NCBI GenBank assembly: GCA_023091665.1
Contig: JALJCQ010000027.1
Span: forward strand, 682,001 to 746,000
Direction: 5' to 3'
DNA length: 64,000 nt
Origin: Pythium myriotylum
Taxonomy: Eukaryota > Oomycota > Peronosporomycetes > Pythiales > Pythiaceae
Position numbers and translations under genes: made by a program. Under the pieces are notes generated by a model. The model saw only the letters and a list, made by a program, of their open reading frames with translations, was not told the origin of the DNA and did not search any database. This document shows positions 30,011-40,765 of this stretch, piece after piece. The number at the start of each line of letters is the position of its first letter. The first letter of the stretch is position 1.

Positions 30011-31507
30011 TTAGATCAGGAAGAACATAGCCGAGTTTTGGACATTGAGAAGGGCAATGATGAGGAAGAGAAGCGTGATGTACGGCCGGTAGCTGTGGAG
30101 ATCTTCGAATGGAATACCGCCAGCCAGCTCCATAACGACAGACACATAGTCCACGACGATCTCGAGTCCAACTTGCAAGACCCACATGATTGGTCGATTG
30201 AGCTGCGTGATAGGCTCTTCATTATCCAACAAACCGCCGAGACGGTAGTGTGGATGGTCCCAGTAAAAGTAGATCATGGCGGCGCAGCTACCGATCGCAA
30301 TGTACTCGGCTGCCATGTCGGCGTAGACTTCAGACGCGTGGTACCGCAAGTGGAGCTGCCTCCACGCAGTGCACTCGGACTCCTCCAGGTGATTACTCAC
30401 TGGAGAAACAGAACCGCGTCGTCGGTTCCGAAGCATGCGGGTGTCGTAGCGACGGAACTCGTAGCGAAGGTAGAGCACTTTGGCAACGCGAGACACGACT
30501 TCGATCAGCGACAATATCACGGCTCCCGATATCGTGACGTTCACACTGTTGAGTCGCTGCATCGCAAGGCGAATCTGCGTGTCAATGAGAACTGTCGGCA
30601 GCCCCACGGTCAAAAAGATTGTGCGTGTGTCTTTCGTGGACTTGCGGCTGGAGATGACTGCCCGTGCGAGTTCTTGCAGCACGAGTTTGAACCCGAGACT
30701 GCCTGCAGAGTAAAACATCAACCCCTGTTGGTTGGTTACATGAAGACTGCTTGTAAACTGGACGAAAATGCCAGCAATGAAGGTGGAGAACAGAAGCGGG
30801 AGGTTTTGCATTAGAAACACGCGACAGATCCGCACCATTCGCTTTCGCTGCTGATGGCGTCGCCCAGAGCTCCGTAGAGACGACTGCCTCTGCGCAATGC
30901 CTTCTACTGTCTCAGTGAAGAAAATTCGCCGGCGAACCAGGTGCAGTGCTGTCAGGTAGCCGGCGCTCAGCACACAGTTGACGTAGAACTCGATTCGGAC
31001 CCGGCGCACGGAAGGCGACATCGAGTCGGTCGCGAGGTCCATCGCCATGGGCGTTACAACAGACAAAACCAGCAGGATGAACGTACGCCGTAGCAATAGC
31101 AGGAAGCAGAACGCAAGACCCGCGGGGGTGTCTGGATGTGGCCCCACCAGAAACTGGTTCTTCGCGAGCAGCGCACTTTGGCCCAGAATTGTTAGCAGGC
31201 AGAATGAGAGCTGGATCCACATCATGGTCCCGCTCATGAAAACACCGTACGACTGGTGCTTAGCTGAGAGCCCGGAAACAATATTCCCGTAGCTGCAAAC
31301 CCACACGAGCAACCAGGTCCAAACCAATGCAGCTCCGATGTTCGTGAGCATGATCCGCATCACGACGAGGCCACGCTGCCACACGCTGAGGCTGAGCACG
31401 ACGCGGCGTGTCCACGTGAGCGTCGAGGTCGCATTCGCGCGCGTCAGTATGCGCCGGATTGTCGCGGGTACAATCGAGTGTCTCGGTGCGGCTGCGGGTG
31501 TTTTCAT
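30011..31507 (-). CDS. Family C multi-pass membrane protein (intact copy)
   Basis: Single exon, 498 residues, ATG at 31507. A basic, Ser/Thr-rich N-terminus (~35 residues) precedes about nine hydrophobic segments. Markers shared with the decayed copy at 16.5-17.7 kb: FTETVEGIAQRQSSLR, LQELARAVI, VGLPTVLIDTQIRLAMQRLN, ISGAVILSLIEVVSR, and the C-terminal FEDLHSYRPYITLLFLIIALLN. The VLIDTQIRLAMQRL...SGAVILSLIEVV stretch has the same spacing as VTVFNVDVFHAMFVS...NGSVTLIMVVDVV in family A, which hints at distant common origin. No known transporter motif. Function unknown. Confidence 0.7.
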   Translation of the reverse strand: MKTPAAAPRHSIVPATIRRILTRANATSTLTWTRRVVLSLSVWQRGLVVMRIMLTNIGAALVWTWLLVWVCSYGNIVSGLSAKHQSYGVFMSGTMMWIQLSFCLLTILGQSALLAKNQFLVGPHPDTPAGLAFCFLLLLRRTFILLVLSVVTPMAMDLATDSMSPSVRRVRIEFYVNCVLSAGYLTALHLVRRRIFFTETVEGIAQRQSSLRSSGRRHQQRKRMVRICRVFLMQNLPLLFSTFIAGIFVQFTSSLHVTNQQGLMFYSAGSLGFKLVLQELARAVISSRKSTKDTRTIFLTVGLPTVLIDTQIRLAMQRLNSVNVTISGAVILSLIEVVSRVAKVLYLRYEFRRYDTRMLRNRRRGSVSPVSNHLEESECTAWRQLHLRYHASEVYADMAAEYIAIGSCAAMIYFYWDHPHYRLGGLLDNEEPITQLNRPIMWVLQVGLEIVVDYVSVVMELAGGIPFEDLHSYRPYITLLFLIIALLNVQNSAMFFLI

Positions 31508-32505
31508 GGTATTGAAGCTCCCATGGTCAAAGACGGAATTAGTGATGCCTGAAGATGGCTACAGTTTCGTTCGTGTACCCATGTGTTGTCCCACAGTCGG
31601 ATCTGGAGTCCATCAATAGCGACTGCCGTGACGATTCCCACTTCGAATTCTCGTGGCTAGTCTTGAGTGTTCAGTGCCGCCCACTCCATGGCAACGAGTC
31701 TCGTTTGGGAGGCATGCTAGAATACTTCAGACACCAAGCGACCAGCCTTGCTATCAAGACACTGCCACTCCCTCCGAAGCCAAAGCTCGGCTCAACTCCT
31801 GTGCTCGAGCGCAAAAGAAGTAGATGCCGTTGGAGGATTCGAACGAGCTAGAAGCATGATATAGTGAGTCCTTCGAGCATCAAACCACATATATGCCAAT
31901 GAGTCTTTCAGAATGCTGCCGAAGCAGAGGGTGAAAAGCCAACCCAGATGGTGTGCATGTTGGAGCGGTTGATGACAGTGCAAAGATACTGACACCACAA
32001 ACCACGAAGGCATACTGTAAGTATTAATACCTCTATCCACTCACCACAAGGCACACATATCTGCGTTTGCTTCTCACAAATCACGAAGATTCTGTCGTTA
32101 TTGGTTCCACCTCCGCTTGTCGCGAACCACCCTCCGATTTTCAACAAGACGTCCGAAGCACGAGATGTATCGCCATGGGTTTCGGGAGGAGCATGGTTAG
32201 CCACTCCAATTCACATATCCTGGAGCTGAGCTCGGAATATTGTGTGAGTACCTTGCCGTTGATCTAGCCCGCCAAGAGAATCACGTCCTGAAGGACCGAC
32301 CCGCCAAGAGATCGCACACCATACCTACCCAGACGTCCCAGCCGTTCTAAGTATTTCGGAGCTCACGTCTAAAATTGGTACGTCCATATAGGAAATGGTG
32401 GAGTTGGCCTAAATCTGGACCGAGTCACGCTCTCGTCTCAAATGGAAAGGCCAATCTGGGCTCACACCGCATTCGTCCATCCCAAGAACGACAAGAAACA
32501 CTGAG
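31508..32505. other. ~1-kb intergenic region
   Basis: Upstream of both the family C gene (-) and the family B pseudogene (+). Only unconvincing short ORFs. A TCACACCGCATTCG initiator-like element near 32462 precedes the plus-strand gene. Confidence 0.4.
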
Positions 32506-34724
32506 ATGTGCTCCACGAAGACAAGTTGGAGTGCTGTCTCTTCGCGAGTGGGGCTCTTGGTGGCTTTCAACTGGATCATTTGGGGATTCATGGTATTCCT
32601 GGTGTCAGCGCAGTTTCTCGGGATTATTTGGAATAGCATCGAGACAGTAGAACACGTGATCTACGGTCGCAGCCCGACCAACCCAGTGGACCACATCCCA
32701 GGGACCAATGATGAGCCCTACACGGATCGAAGCTTAGTTTGTATGGCACAAGGACGCACTTACATTCCGATGCAGCTGAGCCATGTGCTTAGTGACGAGA
32801 AGTTGGCCCCGATTGTTGACACGACTGGAGAGATGGTCAATGGTTATCGAGTAGGTAAGCGTGAAGGTATGCACTTCGACAAATCAGTCTATGACCACTT
32901 CGTTCAGGTGTGCGAGCGGATAGACAACACCCTGGACGTGATTCAAGACAACTGCGATCAACTCGGCTTCAATGTTACTCGCGACGTGCTTCGTATCGTC
33001 GGCGATGTCGATAGTAACACTACGAGGGAGATCCCACGCGCGCTGCCAATCTTGATCTTGCCATTCTGGGATAATGCATTCGCCGCACACTTCGCCATCC
33101 CTGGCTGGGACGGTCAGGCTTGTTTGTTTCGTCTCGACGGCATGTACATTGCTCTGGATGTTGCATCTGGTGTGATGCGTGCTGTGGGTCGTTCAAATCG
33201 TGAGAAGAAAACAATTGACTGGCTTCGTCAGCCTGGTGGCGTGTGGCGAAACGGGTGGTATGAAGATCCTACTGGGAAAAGGTGGTTGTCTGACATGATG
33301 GCTTACCCAGCCCACAATGTGTACGGAATCGAGTCTCGCCAGTTTGACACATTAACGAAGAAAGAACTTGACTGCACGTCTTCAAAACCACCTCGGCTAT
33401 GTCGTGACTATCCAACTGTCCAGACTTGGGGCGATCAGTGCAAGAGCCAAGATGAAGCAGTCGAGTTCAGCACTACGTACATATCCACTGGAAGCCACTT
33501 CGGTCTGTTTATCTACGATGGGATCATAAAACGAACAGTCGAGAATCGGTACTCGCTGGAGACGTTCATTGCAAATATTTCTGTCTTCGCGATCCTCTTT
33601 CGTTGGTTCGTCTCGATGGCGGCGATGGTGAACAGCTATCTTCGTGGAATTGCTCCGCCGGAATCGGGTGCCTGTCAAGCTCACGAGCATTTAATATTCT
33701 GCCATTGATGTTGCTTCCTCGACTGAAGATGACCATGGCCGCGTTCTGGACAGTCGGATGTGAGTTTGAAGGTAACCAACGCGCGCTGGGTCAAGCGTGG
33801 TTTGCGATATACCCCGCGATTGTGGAGCTGATGTTATTATACTTCAGTTTGATAAATGGCATCGCGAAGCTGATCCATCGTCGGATTAGCGATGCGATGT
33901 TCGGGCCATCGGTAATCGCCCTAGCGTTGCTTCATTATTTTAGGTCAAACCTAGCAACGTCGGGGTGGATACCCTTTGACAGTCGCATCCCGACGGTCGT
34001 GTCTTCGGACGAGTTCAGCAAACTCAATCTTTCCGATATGTTTGCTCCTTCGGTTGCTATTCGCTTGAGTGGGAATGTAGCAGGATTGGTATACGCGAAA
34101 TTGATCTTGCTTACGTTAAACCTGATCCCATTTCTGTTTTCAGAGAACATGACGCGATCTGGGCAGAAGTACACGACGTTTGCATCGTGTCTGGTAGAGA
34201 CCGCGTTGGCGATACGTGCATCAAACATCGGTGGTCTCGGCATATCACCAATTTATGTCAATGATTCATCACAAGCAGACGTTGGTCCCGGAATTGTCTC
34301 TGTGGCTGGCACTGTGCTAACACAGCCTTCGAGGGCAGTCATCCGGAAGCGAATTGCTCGAGTCGAGCCAACTGAAGCAAGAGAGCGTCGAGACGTTGAT
34401 GGTGCCTGTTTGTCGTGCGGATCTATAAGAATTCATCGTTCGGCCTTGCATCGCCACTCGCTCAGTGGGTATGAAGTCGATCGTCTTGGTTATCTGGTGT
34501 TCGGTGGCAAGTTTCTCATCACATTTGATGACTGGTACATCTTAACGTCGTTGGCACCACTGCGGATCGTGGAGAACTTGTGGAATCATCGGATCTCAGT
34601 CTTCGACATTGCTTGGCAAGATGACGGATACTACGTGAGTCAAACCGCTCGGCTCTGTCGTCTTGACGACTCCGAGTTACGATCGGTACCATTCTTCGAC
34701 GTTACACTGTGCCCGCTTCGCTAA
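32506..34724 (+). pseudogene. Family B membrane protein, member 1, with frameshift
   Basis: Similar throughout to the proteins at 45 and 54 kb, but split into two frames: 32506..33708 (400 codons) and a second frame entering near 33660 and ending at 34724. Alignment with the paralogues places the break at about 33655, where roughly 10 bp between the GIAP and GIGCLSS codons are missing. Everything else is well kept: TM1 (NWIIWGFMVFLVSAQFLG), ectodomain Cys, LFRWFVSMAAM, the CLSCG pair and the C-terminal GYEVDRLGYLVFGGKF block. Either a young pseudogene or an assembly error. If real, the product ends after the first membrane segment of the C-terminal cluster. Confidence 0.7.
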
Positions 34725-35152
34725 TGCACCACACACACTTGACCGATGGATCAGATATAGTACCTTCCAAATGTGCGAACTCTCGCCCAGGGGCACGCCT
34801 GTTGTGGTCAGCCAACACCCAGATCATCTGCCGCTGAACTTCTCGCAGCGAAGATAACTTGCTTCGCGTCGCCGGTGCTATCCTCTGTTGGAACAAGCTG
34901 CCCGAGCTTGGCGACGTACTCATGTGCGTAACTTGCATTTCTTCAGTGGGCGTTGAGCAAATCTACTCCCACAGCTTGCCATTGGCCCTGTGTCCTTCCT
35001 CCGTCGGAGAGAGACAAATTCGCATTTTACCTGTGGCGATCCGTGTCGTTGCAAGATGGCTACATTCTTGTCCCACATGTCATACCCACCAACCGTCCTA
35101 GAGTGGGATCTGGATCCTGGTCAAGAGCTCCGATGGCTCCACTGGTGCGAAA
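34725..35152. other. Intergenic region upstream of NSUN6-like gene
   Basis: No gene seen. A TCATACCCACC initiator-like element at 35080..35090 lies 63 nt before the ATG at 35153. Confidence 0.4.
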
Positions 35153-36647
35153 ATGGCAATGGACGTGAGCGGCAGCGACTTCGACGCGTTCGCCGTGGCG
35201 TTTCCACGCGCCGTGGAGCTCGAGTTCTCGGCGGCGTACGGAGAAGAGCGATGGGCCAAGATCAAGCACCGCCTCGCTCTGCCGTACGTGGCTCTCTCGC
35301 GTCGATGGGAGTCGACGGCGACCTGCTGACCGCATTTGCATTTACAGCCCACGCTACACGGCGGCGCGCGTCAACACGATGCGTACGACACGCGAAGAGG
35401 TCATCGCCGCACTCGAAAGAGAACTGGAGCCGTTCAACGCGCGCCTCGTGCAGGAGACGGCGCGCGAGCCCGTCAAGCCGTTCGCCCATCCGCTGCTTAG
35501 CGACGTCGTCGTGATCCCGTCGGCGCCGGCGGTCATCTCACCAGCGCCAGTGGCGTACCAGCCCGAGTGGAAGTCGATCATCGTCGATCGTCTCTGCGGC
35601 GAGGCCGTGCTACGCGGCAGCGACATCTTCGCACGTGGCATCATGAGCGCAAGCAGCGGTGTCAACGCTGGCGACCGCGTCAATGTCTTCGTGGATCTCG
35701 ACCACAGCGCGACTCGCGGCTCCGACACGACCGAGCACACGGGCCGGAAGCTCTTCATCGCGCACGGCACGACAGCCATGCCGCGCGTTGAGATGTTCCG
35801 CGCCATGCGAGGCCTCGCCGTCACCAGCATCACGCGCGTCTGCAACGACGCGCCGCCCATGAACGCCGTGCTGCAGGGCGACATCTACGTGCAGAACCTC
35901 CCATCGACGGTCGTCGCGCACGCTCTAGACCCACAGGAGGGCGATGTCATCATCGACATGTGCTCGGCGCCAGGCGGCAAGACCTCGCACGTCGCAACTC
36001 TCATGAAGAACAAGGGTATCCTCGTCGCCTGCGACCGCTCGAAGCGAAAGGCTATCGAACTCAAGAAGCTTTTCACCGAGCAACTGCCGTTCGACATCGT
36101 CACGCCGCTCAAGATGGACTCGATGCACTCTGTGCTGCCCAAGTCGGACGCACCGACGCTGAGTGTGCGCGAAGTGCTGGAGCAGGCTCGAGCCAAGACG
36201 CCCAAGGACTCGCAGCTCCTCCAGGTTGAAGGGTTCTACCCCGAGACATTCGACAAGGTCTTGCTCGATCCGCCATGCTCGGCTCTCGGCCTGCGACCTC
36301 GCCTCTTGCACGCTGGCGATACCGAGGACCTCGCCATCTTCGCCAACATGCAGCGAAACTTCCTCTGGTGTGCATCGTACCTTCTCAAGCCCGGCGGGAC
36401 GCTTGTCTACTCGACGTGCACAATCAACCCGAGGGAAAATGAACAAATGGTGCGGTACGCGCTGGACAACTTCCCACTGAAGCTCGTCAAGCAGGACGTC
36501 ATGGTGGGGGACACTGGGCTTCTAAACCAGGGGCTGAGCGAGGAGGAGGCTGCGCTCGTCCAGCGCTTCGACCCGTCGAACGAAACGCTCGACACGATGG
36601 GATTCTTCTGTGCAAAATTTGTCAAGACCAAGTCCATCCGCGAGTAG
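35153..36647 (+). CDS. NSUN6: NSUN6-like tRNA (cytosine-5) methyltransferase
   Basis: Two exons, 35153..35283 and 35348..36647; 476 residues. The 64-nt intron (GTACGT...TTTACAG) splits a Pro codon and restores LALPPRYTAARVNT, the N-terminal block of NSUN6. Residues ~110-190 hold a PUA domain (AVLRGSDIFARGIMSASSGVNAGDRV), the tRNA-recognition module that sets NSUN6 apart from other NSUN enzymes. The methyltransferase core has DMCSAPGGKTSH (SAM), LLDPPCSALG (Cys of motif IV) and YSTCTINPRENE (motif VI Cys). In vertebrates NSUN6 methylates C72 of tRNA-Cys and tRNA-Thr acceptor ends, and also some mRNAs. A second in-frame ATG at 35159 is an alternative start. Confidence 0.9.
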
Positions 36648-36774
36648 GCGATACGTCAACAACCAATCGAGTGAATACAGTGAAGACATCGAAAAAACCC
36701 TGCGTATTGAATGGTTTGTACCGCTCATTGCCGCCTGTACATTCCTCGCAGCTTCATGCGGCTCGACTACTTTT

Positions 36775-39700
36775 TCAGCTTTGGCGAATGGGGAGATGGC
36801 GTTTGATACTGGTCGAGATACGCTGTGCTAGTGAGGCGTTCTCCGTGACGACGAGAAGTTTGGTCTTGCCGGACTGGATCTGGAACTCGGCGCCAACGAG
36901 CACAACTTCAAGCCCACCTCGAATTCGGCCAGCGAACTTGCATCGGCCCGTAGCATTGTTGACGTTGTTGATCTCATAAACTTGGGCTAGGTTGCAGTCA
37001 GTGAGCGTTGCTTGAACAATTGAGTTGAGCTGAACAGGAGGCTGCAAGAAGAAATCCGTTGTGTGCAACGCCGACTGGTTTGCCATCGAGATGCGCTGGT
37101 TGAACTCGTCCAGACTCATTTGCTGAGGAGCCAAGAGTTCACCAGCAACTGGCACGAGCTCAACGTCAAAAGAATCATCACCAGTCACGACCTGAAGCTC
37201 AACTTGGTCGATCTCCCCGCCAAAATCAACGTGGATCTGGGCCATCGAAGGAGCACTGCCCGGGAAGATCACAGGAATCTCAGGGAAAGAGATCACCTTA
37301 TTCGAGCTCGGATCTTTTCCAACGACTTGAACTCGTGGGATAGGCTGGCTACCTTGATTTGCAAGCCATAGTTGGATGAGATTCATGTTCGGAGAGTACA
37401 TCGACTGCTGTCGAAGGAAGGAGTATTGAATCTCGAGGCCGTTTCCGGCCGAAGCAGACAGTAGCTCTCGCTTGGTGACAGCATTGACTGGAGCTGACAT
37501 GCTCAGGCTCATCAAGTCGCCCAGTAGGTTCCTGTTGCCAGTCGCGTTGTTACCACTATCGAGTGGTGCATACCCAGTGTTCCCTCCCAAAAAGTTGTTG
37601 TTCACCGGGGGTGCTGGATTTGATGGGCCACTCAAGAAGCCCATCGGATCGAAGGGATCCAACAGGGTCGCCGTTTGCTGCTGTTGAGGCGCGGGCTTCT
37701 TCTCTGATTTCCCTGCTTTGCGATCATTACGGCGACGACGTCGATCGTCCTCTGATTCTTCGGATGACTCTTCTTCGCTCTCCTCGCTCTCCTCGTAAGA
37801 AGATACATCACTATCTTCTTCCGAGCCAGACTCCGAACGGGAGTACTCGGATCCACTGCCATCGTCAGACTCGCCCTCTGACTCATCTTCCGAACCAGAC
37901 TCTGAGTCCTCTTCAGATCCACTATCTTCACTGCTGTAGAAGCCAGACTCCTTTGTCTTCTGCCCTGGCTTCTTCCCACCGCGGCGGTCGTTGGAAACCG
38001 GTCCGTCACGGTCATCCACAAACGAAGATTCGTCGCGAAGAGATCGATCAGGCTTTGTTTCACGCCAGAATGGCAGAGGTGCATACCCTGGTACACTGTG
38101 GTGAACAACGCTCGAAAGAGTACCGAGCGTGAATCGGCTCTTCGACTCCTGCTCATAACCAATCAAAGGCGCAGGCTTCTTTGTTGCAAACAGCTTGTGA
38201 GGATTCACAATGTTGGCATCCCCTGAGAGGGTCGCACGAATCAAACGGGCGCGATCACGAACATCATAGTCAGCATCAAACTTGCACAACTCGATCACGT
38301 ACTGAAGCAGCAGTTGAATGTTTCGGTTCTGGGGTTCGTGAAGTCCAAGCTTCACTGCGAGATTCAAAACTTGAAGTCGAACTTCCGTGGCTTCGTCGGG
38401 GAAAGACTTAGCGATGAGACGCAAAGTTTCGGCAGCACATACCCACCCGTTGTTTTCCTGATGAAACTCACCGAGCATCCAAATAATCGAAGCTCGAGCA
38501 GATGGACTTGTGACTCGACCGCTGACCATCATTGCTGCGAGAGATCGCACAACTCGCATACGATCCTTATCGACAGCACTTTGCTGAAGAAGCTGGCGGA
38601 TGACCACGACGCTTTCCGCGACCACCTGGTCATTGTTCGAGCGCACGAGCCGCATTAATCCGTTCAGGCAACGCTCAGCCACTGATGGCATGGCATCTGC
38701 AACCCGACCCAACGCTCGCACCGTCATAGTGACAAAGGATTTGTCAACATGGCGCACGTATGCCTGGAACTCACGTAAAATCACGCTGACGTTGTCCTCT
38801 GTGACGATCGACGTCAGAATTTCAAGTTTGAGCTTACGGGCGTAAGAAGGGTCCGTAGCACGAACGAAGAAGTCTTGAAGGAACGGGCGGAACATATCCG
38901 GGCGCGAGACCGACATGGAGGAGATAACGGTGAGGACGACGTATTGAATCTCGCGCTGGTTACGCATGATACGGACGAGCGATTTGCCGATAAGTGTGTT
39001 GGTGGCAACACTGTGCGTTCCACAGTAGTAGTGCAGGGTAGCAACCGCAAGTACGACGGCGCTGTTGCGAGACTTTAGGAGTGGGATGGATGAGCGAAGG
39101 AGGAGGCGATGGTCTTCATCCAGTTCTTCACCACTACCGATACCACTAGCCAGCGCGTTGCTTCGGAACACTGAACCAATCGAAGGAAGCTCTTCGCCGC
39201 GTGGAGCGCTAGCATTGCCCAAGTGGAATGGCGACGGCCCAGACTGGCCGTTCTTGCTCTTGCGACCTCCATGCTCCGATTCCGAATCGCCTTCATCATC
39301 CGAGTAAAAACCGCGCTTGACCTTTCGCTTCGGGAACAGTGTCTTGATATCCTTGCCACGCGCGGCATCTTCGACAGCAAGCACCTCGGGCGTCTGGAAC
39401 TGTTCGCGACAGTAGCGGATGAGCACGTTGATCGTGACAACCTGTCCCCATTCCTCGATATCCGCCAGCAAGTGGCAGATCTTGCGGAACGGGCGGTGAA
39501 GCAGGTCAAGTCGATCCGGACAGACCTCGTTCAGAGCCTGCATCGCGCTGCCAAGCACCATGGTCGAGGCATCGTGCAGCAGCTTGCCGATGATATCGGC
39601 GAGCACGTCCTTCTGCTCCGGGTCGACCGCGTACACTTTGCTGATCGCGTTCGCGGCGCACCGGCGCACGTAGGGCGACGAGTCAGCCGCACACTTGCGG

Positions 39701-40110
39701 ATCGCGATGAGTTGGATCTGGAGGATGTCTCGCACGCGGATGCTGGTCATGACGCGCAGCGCGAGCGCGCGGATGAGCTGGTTAGCGTCCGCGAGGTCTT
39801 TCTGGAAGCTGTTGATCGAAAGCAGCGCGAGCTCTCGGCACTGCGCGTTGGCGTCGGCGTAGTGGACGAGATACATGTACACGAGCTTCTTGACCTCGAC
39901 GCTCGCGACGATGACGTTCTTGACCACGTCGGCGAAGAACATGGACACGTCCTCGCCCTTGCTGATGGACGCGAGCAGCGCCTTCATGGCCTCGAGCTTC
40001 TCCGAGTGGCCGGCCACGCCCAGCTTGTTGTCCAGCAGCTTGCGGATGCGGTCGAGGTTCATGCTCTCCTCGAAGAAGTGGGCGTCGCCCGTGATGCCGC
40101 GCATGGCCAT
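36775..40110 (-). CDS. AP3B: AP-3 complex subunit beta
   Basis: Single exon, 1111 residues from the ATG at 40110; the ORF is open to 40236, but the usual adaptin start (FFEESMNLDRIRKLLDN) follows the later Met. Residues ~1-650 are the HEAT-type adaptin trunk (KGEDVSMFFADVVKNVIVASVEVKKLVYMYLVHYA is the core signature). A hinge at ~690-790 is extremely Ser/Asp/Glu-rich, as in all AP-3 beta subunits and a likely casein-kinase target. A clathrin-adaptor appendage and a beta-3 C-terminal domain follow (FSFLRQQSMYSPNMNLIQLWLANQG). AP-3 sorts cargo from endosomes to lysosome- and vacuole-type compartments. An intronless gene of this size is notable. Confidence 0.93.
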   Translation of the reverse strand: MAMRGITGDAHFFEESMNLDRIRKLLDNKLGVAGHSEKLEAMKALLASISKGEDVSMFFADVVKNVIVASVEVKKLVYMYLVHYADANAQCRELALLSINSFQKDLADANQLIRALALRVMTSIRVRDILQIQLIAIRKCAADSSPYVRRCAANAISKVYAVDPEQKDVLADIIGKLLHDASTMVLGSAMQALNEVCPDRLDLLHRPFRKICHLLADIEEWGQVVTINVLIRYCREQFQTPEVLAVEDAARGKDIKTLFPKRKVKRGFYSDDEGDSESEHGGRKSKNGQSGPSPFHLGNASAPRGEELPSIGSVFRSNALASGIGSGEELDEDHRLLLRSSIPLLKSRNSAVVLAVATLHYYCGTHSVATNTLIGKSLVRIMRNQREIQYVVLTVISSMSVSRPDMFRPFLQDFFVRATDPSYARKLKLEILTSIVTEDNVSVILREFQAYVRHVDKSFVTMTVRALGRVADAMPSVAERCLNGLMRLVRSNNDQVVAESVVVIRQLLQQSAVDKDRMRVVRSLAAMMVSGRVTSPSARASIIWMLGEFHQENNGWVCAAETLRLIAKSFPDEATEVRLQVLNLAVKLGLHEPQNRNIQLLLQYVIELCKFDADYDVRDRARLIRATLSGDANIVNPHKLFATKKPAPLIGYEQESKSRFTLGTLSSVVHHSVPGYAPLPFWRETKPDRSLRDESSFVDDRDGPVSNDRRGGKKPGQKTKESGFYSSEDSGSEEDSESGSEDESEGESDDGSGSEYSRSESGSEEDSDVSSYEESEESEEESSEESEDDRRRRRNDRKAGKSEKKPAPQQQQTATLLDPFDPMGFLSGPSNPAPPVNNNFLGGNTGYAPLDSGNNATGNRNLLGDLMSLSMSAPVNAVTKRELLSASAGNGLEIQYSFLRQQSMYSPNMNLIQLWLANQGSQPIPRVQVVGKDPSSNKVISFPEIPVIFPGSAPSMAQIHVDFGGEIDQVELQVVTGDDSFDVELVPVAGELLAPQQMSLDEFNQRISMANQSALHTTDFFLQPPVQLNSIVQATLTDCNLAQVYEINNVNNATGRCKFAGRIRGGLEVVLVGAEFQIQSGKTKLLVVTENASLAQRISTSIKRHLPIRQS

Positions 40111-40765
40111 GGTCGCCGCGTGCCTTCCTCGCCTTCCCTTGACGCAGTGTGAGGTCGGTCGCCTCCACTTCGATGGGGAAACCGGAGTGATGGTCTCGTC
40201 AAAAGAACCGAAATCCGTGGAAAGATACCGGTTCAACCGTTCGGTTTTAAGCGGAGAAGGTCGAACCGGACCGGACCGGTTCCACTACGTAATCATCTCT
40301 TATCAGTAGGCTGTTTGCGTGGTAAAAATTTTGTTGAGTCGTGGACAGTAGTTCTCTTTGTTGGTCGTTTCAAGTCGTTTCCTTCGTCGTCGATGTCACG
40401 ATTGGACCTCGACCAACTTCAAGGTGAGGTTATTCGGGTGGTTTTCTTCGGGTGCCACTAAACAACCTCTTCTCATTGGCCAAAACACAACCTCAACCTC
40501 TTCTAATTGGTGCTAACTCCACTCGTTGCAAGGTTTTATTCCGTTCTCTGTTCTCGCCTTGAGGTGTCGCTTCGCGCCAACAGTGGGACGCCCGCAGTCG
40601 GTACAGAGCCGGGCGCTTCAGTCGCCCCTCGTGTCGTGCGTGGCGAACTCCCGTTGGAACCGTGCCGCCGTGAGCTCCTCGTTCAAGCTCGGATCTCCTC
40701 GCCGCCAGTCTCCAATTTGGATCCTTGGTAGCCACTTCCCCCTTCCTCCTCTTCGCGACTCCACC
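40111..40765. other. Divergent promoter of AP3B and the carnitine acyltransferase
   Basis: Contains several ACCGGTT / GGACCGG-type repeats around 40210-40290, possibly regulatory. No gene. Confidence 0.4.
40176..40190 (-). promoter_or_regulatory. Oomycete initiator for AP3B
   Basis: On the minus strand TCACTCCGGTTTCCC fits the oomycete initiator plus flanking element and lies ~65 nt upstream of the ATG at 40110. This supports the shorter protein. Confidence 0.5.

Noticed and set aside
31820..31860. GTTCGAATCC on the minus strand, resembling a tRNA B box
   Set aside because: The flanking bases do not form a T stem and no acceptor or anticodon stem can be drawn.
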